Source: Devosia sp.
GTDB taxonomy: Bacteria > Pseudomonadota > Alphaproteobacteria > Rhizobiales > Devosiaceae
DNA: 64,000 bases
Assembly (NCBI GenBank): GCA_017794705.1
Contig: CP051235.1
Span: 683,010-747,009 of the forward strand
Direction of reading: 5' to 3'
Shown here: positions 60,260-64,000 of the stretch, one piece after another
Layout of the letters: each line of letters begins with the position of its first letter
Numbering within the stretch: position 1 is the first letter of the stretch
Program-made: the position numbers and the translations under genes
Notes under the pieces: model-generated
Database searches by the model: none
Told to the model about the DNA's origin: nothing
The model's input: the letters and a program-made list of their open reading frames with translations, nothing else

Positions 60260-61363
60260 ATGAGCCGGCTCACACGCTATTTACTGGGACAATATGCCAG
60301 GGATGCGGCAGCGCTTTTTGCGGTGGCCGCCATCCTCGTCTGGCTGATCCAGATGCTGCGGTTGTTTGATCTGGTGACCGCCAAGGGCCAGGGGCTTCTG
60401 ACCCTCGCCGGGCAGGCTTTTCTGACCACGCCGCCGCTGACGCGCGAGTTGTTGTTCATCTGCATGGCAATCGGGCTGTCGCGCGGGCTGCAGCGATTGC
60501 AGGATTCACGCGAACTGCATTCGATCCACATCATGCAGCGCACCTCCAAAATCTGGACGGCGTTGGCCGTCTATGCGGCGATTGGCGCGGTGATCGTGTC
60601 GATCATGGCCCACTGGGCGGTGCCCGAGGTCAAACAGGCCGGGCGGGAAATGCAAGCGCAGATCGCTGCCGAACTGGTGGGCGAGAACATTGTGCCCGGC
60701 CGGTTCACCGAGGTGACACAGGGCGTGGTTGTGCGCATTGGCGGGCGGGAGCCCGACGGCACGATTACCGGGTTTTTTGCCGACGACAGCCGTAATCCGG
60801 ACCGCCACAGCACCTATTTTGCCGACTCGGCGGTGATCCTGCAGACCGATGACGGCTATCAGATCAGTTTGCGTGATGGCCGGCTGCAACTGGTCACCGA
60901 AGACGAGCCTTTCTCGGAAGTCGAGTTCGCGCGCTACGAACTGGCCATCGACAGCCTGACCGAAACGGGCGAAGCGCGCACCGAGTTGAACGACTGGAAC
61001 ACGCTGCAACTGCTGCAAATCCGGCAGAACCAGGCCAATCGCGAACGCCAGGTCGACGAGTTGCTGTTCGATCGGATTGCGGACGCCACGCGGCTGATCG
61101 CACTATTGTTGTGTGTGGCGGCGGTGCAATCCTTCCCGCACGCCAGGCGCGGTAACCGCTATATGCCGACAGAAGTGCTGATCATTGGCGGCGCGTTCGT
61201 CGAGCACTTCTCGTCAGGGTCCGCTGCGGACTCAAGCGTCTACGGACCGTTTGCCGGCACGCTCATCTTGCTGAGTTTTGCCACGCTAGTGCTGGTCTAT
61301 CAGTTGCGCGGCCTGATCGGCAAAGGGCGCCGAAAAAAGGCCCGGGCCGAGGTGCCCACATGA
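60260..61363 (+). CDS. lptF: LPS export ABC transporter permease LptF
   Basis: 367 residues from ATG at 60260; a TTG at 60233 lies upstream. Two N-terminal TM pairs (YLLGQYARDAAALFAVAAILVWLIQML), a periplasmic jelly-roll domain (about 140-265: GRFTEVTQGVVVRIGGRE) and two C-terminal helices. Forms the inner-membrane LptBFG extractor of lipopolysaccharide with LptG. It overlaps lptG by 4 bp. Confidence 0.94.
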   Translation: MSRLTRYLLGQYARDAAALFAVAAILVWLIQMLRLFDLVTAKGQGLLTLAGQAFLTTPPLTRELLFICMAIGLSRGLQRLQDSRELHSIHIMQRTSKIWTALAVYAAIGAVIVSIMAHWAVPEVKQAGREMQAQIAAELVGENIVPGRFTEVTQGVVVRIGGREPDGTITGFFADDSRNPDRHSTYFADSAVILQTDDGYQISLRDGRLQLVTEDEPFSEVEFARYELAIDSLTETGEARTELNDWNTLQLLQIRQNQANRERQVDELLFDRIADATRLIALLLCVAAVQSFPHARRGNRYMPTEVLIIGGAFVEHFSSGSAADSSVYGPFAGTLILLSFATLVLVYQLRGLIGKGRRKKARAEVPT

Positions 61364-62436
61364 TGAGCAAGCTCGACTGGTTCGTCACCTCGCGCATGGC
61401 GTCGCGCATTCTTGGCACGGTGGTGGTGTTCTTTTTCCTGATCCTGTTGTCGGAATCGCTTGATTACTGGCGTTTCGTCCGGATCAGCAGACAGAGCGGC
61501 GACCTGGCGGCGTGGATCGCCATCGGCACCGCGGCGACCCGCTGGACCATCAAGTCTTTGCCGGTGACCACTTTGCTGGGCGCGATCATCGGGCTGGTCG
61601 AATTCCAGTCGCATCGGGAATTCGTGGTCATGAAAGCGGCTGGCGTTTCGGTGTGGCGGATCATGCGCGGGCCGGTGATTTTCATGCTGACGCTGGGTCT
61701 GTTGGTGACGCTTTGTCTTGAAAGCGTATCGACCCAGATCAACCGCGAGTTCAATCCAACACCGCCGGGATTGGGGGGCGGCGTTGCCCGTTCAACGAGC
61801 GGGGTCTGGCTGGACCAGACGGGGGCGGAAGGACTTTACATCCTCGGCGCCCGTCAGCAGCGAGAACGGGGCCAAATCCTGTCCGAGGTAACTGTCTATC
61901 CGCGATGGAAAAGTGACCTGCGCATTCTGAGCGCCGAGGAAGCCCGGTATGAAACCGGTGCCTGGGTGTTTCAAAACGTCACGCTGACATCCCTGAACGG
62001 CGAGGTGGAACGGGCCGAGACCTATCGACTGGCCACCTCGGCCACCGAATCCGACCTGAGGTTGAATGTGGGGTCGACCGAGGATTTCACCTTCTTTGAA
62101 CTGATCGACGCGTTGAACCGGGGCATATCGGAGCCGCTGGTCAGATCGGCCGCTCTCACCCGCTTGTTGAAGCTGACCAGCTTGCCCCTTCTGCTTGTTG
62201 GGTCTTTGTTAATTGCTTTTGCATTTACCGCCGGTTATCGAAGGAACAACGCGTATGGGGCGACCATAATTTATGGTATCATTCTGGGGTTTGTAGTGTT
62301 TGTCATTACCGAGATGGCCGACCGGGCAGGGTCGTCCGGCGTTCTCAATCCGGCATACGCTACCTGGGGACCAGCAGCAGTCGCCATACTGACAGGTTTT
62401 AGCGTCTTGTTGCGCAAAGAAGACGGGCGAGCGTGA
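61360..62436 (+). CDS. lptG: LPS export ABC transporter permease LptG
   Basis: 358 residues. MSKLDWFVTSRMASRILGTV begins the first helix; KSLPVTTLLGAIIGLVEFQSHREFVVMKAAGVSVWRI is the conserved coupling region of LptG. A periplasmic domain (about 140-250) and the last helices (YGIILGFVVFVITEMAD) follow. Overlaps lptF (ATGA) and lptD (TGATG), so the three are translationally coupled. Confidence 0.95.
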   Translation: MMSKLDWFVTSRMASRILGTVVVFFFLILLSESLDYWRFVRISRQSGDLAAWIAIGTAATRWTIKSLPVTTLLGAIIGLVEFQSHREFVVMKAAGVSVWRIMRGPVIFMLTLGLLVTLCLESVSTQINREFNPTPPGLGGGVARSTSGVWLDQTGAEGLYILGARQQRERGQILSEVTVYPRWKSDLRILSAEEARYETGAWVFQNVTLTSLNGEVERAETYRLATSATESDLRLNVGSTEDFTFFELIDALNRGISEPLVRSAALTRLLKLTSLPLLLVGSLLIAFAFTAGYRRNNAYGATIIYGIILGFVVFVITEMADRAGSSGVLNPAYATWGPAAVAILTGFSVLLRKEDGRA

Positions 62437-64000
62437 TGCGTCAACGCCGCAATGACGGACCGACCGGGATCCTGCGAACCTTGTTCGCGGCAGGATTGCT
62501 GGTGGGCGGTTCGCTGCCGTCATTCGCACAGGAACTGGGTCCGCTGTTCGGCTATGATCCGGACGCCGAGGAATCAAGCGACAGCACGCGGCTGTTGCCT
62601 CCTGACTTTTTCGACAATATTCCGCAGGCCGCGCAGGGCGACATCGCCGTTGAGGCCGATAATCTGGTGTTCAATGCCGACACCAATACGGTCATCGCCT
62701 CGGGCAATGTGCAACTGAGCTATGACGGCTATCTGGCGACGGCGGATCGGGCCGAATACAACCGGGCAACCGGCGATCTCGTGCTGATCGGCAATGCGGC
62801 CGTACGCGATCCCGAAGGCACGGTCTATACCGGCGAGCGTATGCAGGTGACCGGTGATTTCAAGCAGGCGTTCATTACGGCGTTGAGCGTGCAGGCGCCC
62901 GATGGCGCGCTTGTCACTGGCTCCCAACTTGAATTTCGCGACGAGATGCTGGCGATGCTGGAAAACGGCACCTATGCGCCGTGTGGCACCTGCATCGACG
63001 CGAACGGTAACCGTATCGGATGGCGGGTCAAGACCACCAAGATGGTTCTGAACCGCGAGGAAAAGACGCTTTATCTCGAGCGCCCGACCCTCGAGATCCT
63101 GGGCCACGACATCATCACCCTGCCCTGGTACTGGATGCCGGACCCGACCGATCCGCGGTCACCGGGGTTCCGGTTTCCCTACATGAAGTTCAGCGAGGAC
63201 TATGGCGCAGCCGTCGTGGCCCCCTATTTCGTTCCAGTTGGCGAAGATACCGACCTGTGGCTGACGCCAATGCTGATGAGCCGGCAGGGATTCCTGCTGG
63301 ATGCTGAACTGACCCATCGCTTCGGGGACAATGGCGAGGTTACCGCGCGGGGAGCGGGCGTCTACCAACTCGACCGCAGCGCCTTTGCTGGCGAAGTGGG
63401 TGACCTCGACTGGCGCGGTGCGATCCAGATCAGCGGCGATTTCACCCCCTACCCCGACTGGAAAGCCGGCTGGTCATACCTGGCATTCACCGATCCGGCC
63501 TTTGCCGGGGACTATGACCTCAGCGGTATTGACTACACCAACGACATCTATGTGCAACATCTGAGCGAACAGACTTTCCTCGACGCGCGCATCCAGGAAT
63601 TCCTCATCGCCGGGCAGACCTCGGCGACCACCCAGGCTGAAGAGGGCCGAACCCTGCCCGCGGCGCGGTTCGATCAGTATTTCGAGATTGACGATCAGGG
63701 CGGTCAAGTGCTGCTTTCAGGCGACCTGATCGGGGTCAGCCGGACGCTTGATGCAGAGCACAGCGTCAACGCGGTTGATTTCATCGACGGATACGCGGGC
63801 AACAAGTTCCACGGGACGGTGGAGGCTGGATGGCAGCGTCAGTTCATCGTGCCGGGCGGTGTGGCGGTGACGCCCTATGTCGGCCTGCGGCTGGACGGGG
63901 CAAGCTATGATGGCGGCAGTCCGCTGTTGCCCATGGCGAGCACGCTATTTGCCGCAACGCCAATTGCGGCGGTGGACGTGCGTTTCCCGGTGCGGGCCAC
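62436..64000 (+). CDS. lptD: LPS-assembly protein LptD, 3' end cut by window
   Basis: The frame is open from ATG 62436 to the window end (521 full codons, no stop). A signal peptide (RTLFAAGLLVGGSLPSFAQ) is followed by the OstA/LptA-like N-terminal domain (DIAVEADNLVFNADTNTVIA, GNVQLSYDGYLATADRAEYN) and then the start of the LptD barrel domain (FRFPYMKFSEDYGAAVVAPYF). CGTC near residue 188 may be the disulfide-forming pair. Outer-membrane insertion of lipopolysaccharide. The ATG overlaps the lptG stop by one base. Confidence 0.94.
   Translation, partial: MRQRRNDGPTGILRTLFAAGLLVGGSLPSFAQELGPLFGYDPDAEESSDSTRLLPPDFFDNIPQAAQGDIAVEADNLVFNADTNTVIASGNVQLSYDGYLATADRAEYNRATGDLVLIGNAAVRDPEGTVYTGERMQVTGDFKQAFITALSVQAPDGALVTGSQLEFRDEMLAMLENGTYAPCGTCIDANGNRIGWRVKTTKMVLNREEKTLYLERPTLEILGHDIITLPWYWMPDPTDPRSPGFRFPYMKFSEDYGAAVVAPYFVPVGEDTDLWLTPMLMSRQGFLLDAELTHRFGDNGEVTARGAGVYQLDRSAFAGEVGDLDWRGAIQISGDFTPYPDWKAGWSYLAFTDPAFAGDYDLSGIDYTNDIYVQHLSEQTFLDARIQEFLIAGQTSATTQAEEGRTLPAARFDQYFEIDDQGGQVLLSGDLIGVSRTLDAEHSVNAVDFIDGYAGNKFHGTVEAGWQRQFIVPGGVAVTPYVGLRLDGASYDGGSPLLPMASTLFAATPIAAVDVRFPVRA

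Overview
The window reads as chromosomal DNA of a high-GC alphaproteobacterium, most likely of the order Hyphomicrobiales (Rhizobiales). Supporting signs are the density of ribose-type (CUT2) and glycerol-phosphate-type (CUT1) sugar ABC transporters, the pepA-holC / lptF-lptG-lptD arrangement at the right end, a CHASE2 cyclase beside FecR-like proteins, and frequent GTG/TTG starts. Genus cannot be resolved from the sequence alone. No insertion sequence, prophage, integrase, CRISPR array or rRNA gene was seen; one tRNA-Ser(GCU) gene lies at 43337-43427.

Region 1 (1-27.6 kb) is a sugar and sugar-acid uptake and catabolism island. It holds four ABC importers: a CUT2 system (1-3664, permease cut by the window edge), a CUT1 system whose two permeases are fused into one 654-residue protein (7466-12515), a FrcBCA-like CUT2 system split over two strands (17653-21660), and a third complete CUT2 system (23047-26624). 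Around them are two enolase-superfamily (mandelate racemase type) acid-sugar dehydratases, a mannonate-dehydratase-like protein, an RraA/HMG-aldolase-like protein, two SDR dehydrogenases, an NAD-dependent epimerase, a xylose-isomerase-like TIM barrel, a Gfo/Idh/MocA oxidoreductase and one LacI regulator. AT-rich operator-like words (CGAATATTATCG and variants, TGATAGCGCTGTCA, CTAACATGTTAG) recur in the promoter regions, suggesting shared control.

Region 2 (27.9-35.4 kb) is the most unusual part. A minus-strand operon encodes an HPr-kinase-like protein, a fusion of a PqqD domain with a Tat signal and a six-cysteine mini-domain in a knottin pattern (C-x6-C-x7-CC-x3-C-x10-C), and a nucleotidyltransferase, followed by a P1B-5-like (TPCP) metal-export ATPase. 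Divergent from it is a 658-residue ferritin-like / FeS / double-CDGSH protein. PqqD, HPr-kinase-like and nucleotidyltransferase proteins are known companions in RiPP (lasso peptide) clusters, but no cyclase, peptidase or radical-SAM gene is present. This may be an orphan system for making an exported knottin-like peptide.

Region 3 (35.4-53.4 kb) is mixed housekeeping and accessory: a VTT/DedA-like membrane protein, a CHASE2 adenylate/guanylate cyclase with two paralogous FecR-domain proteins (one with a poly-Glu then Gly/Asn/His-rich tail), DUF3307, a Kef-type antiporter, tRNA-Ser, DUF2147, tandem Nu-class GST-like proteins, a TauE/SafE permease, a molybdopterin oxidoreductase, a frameshifted small membrane protein, an aldo/keto reductase and a divergent MFS pump / MarR pair.

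Region 4 (53.4-64 kb) is core genome: ndk, an ABC-F ATPase, a DUF4344 putative metalloprotease, a DUF985 cupin, holC, pepA, and the LPS export genes lptF-lptG-lptD (lptD cut by the window end).
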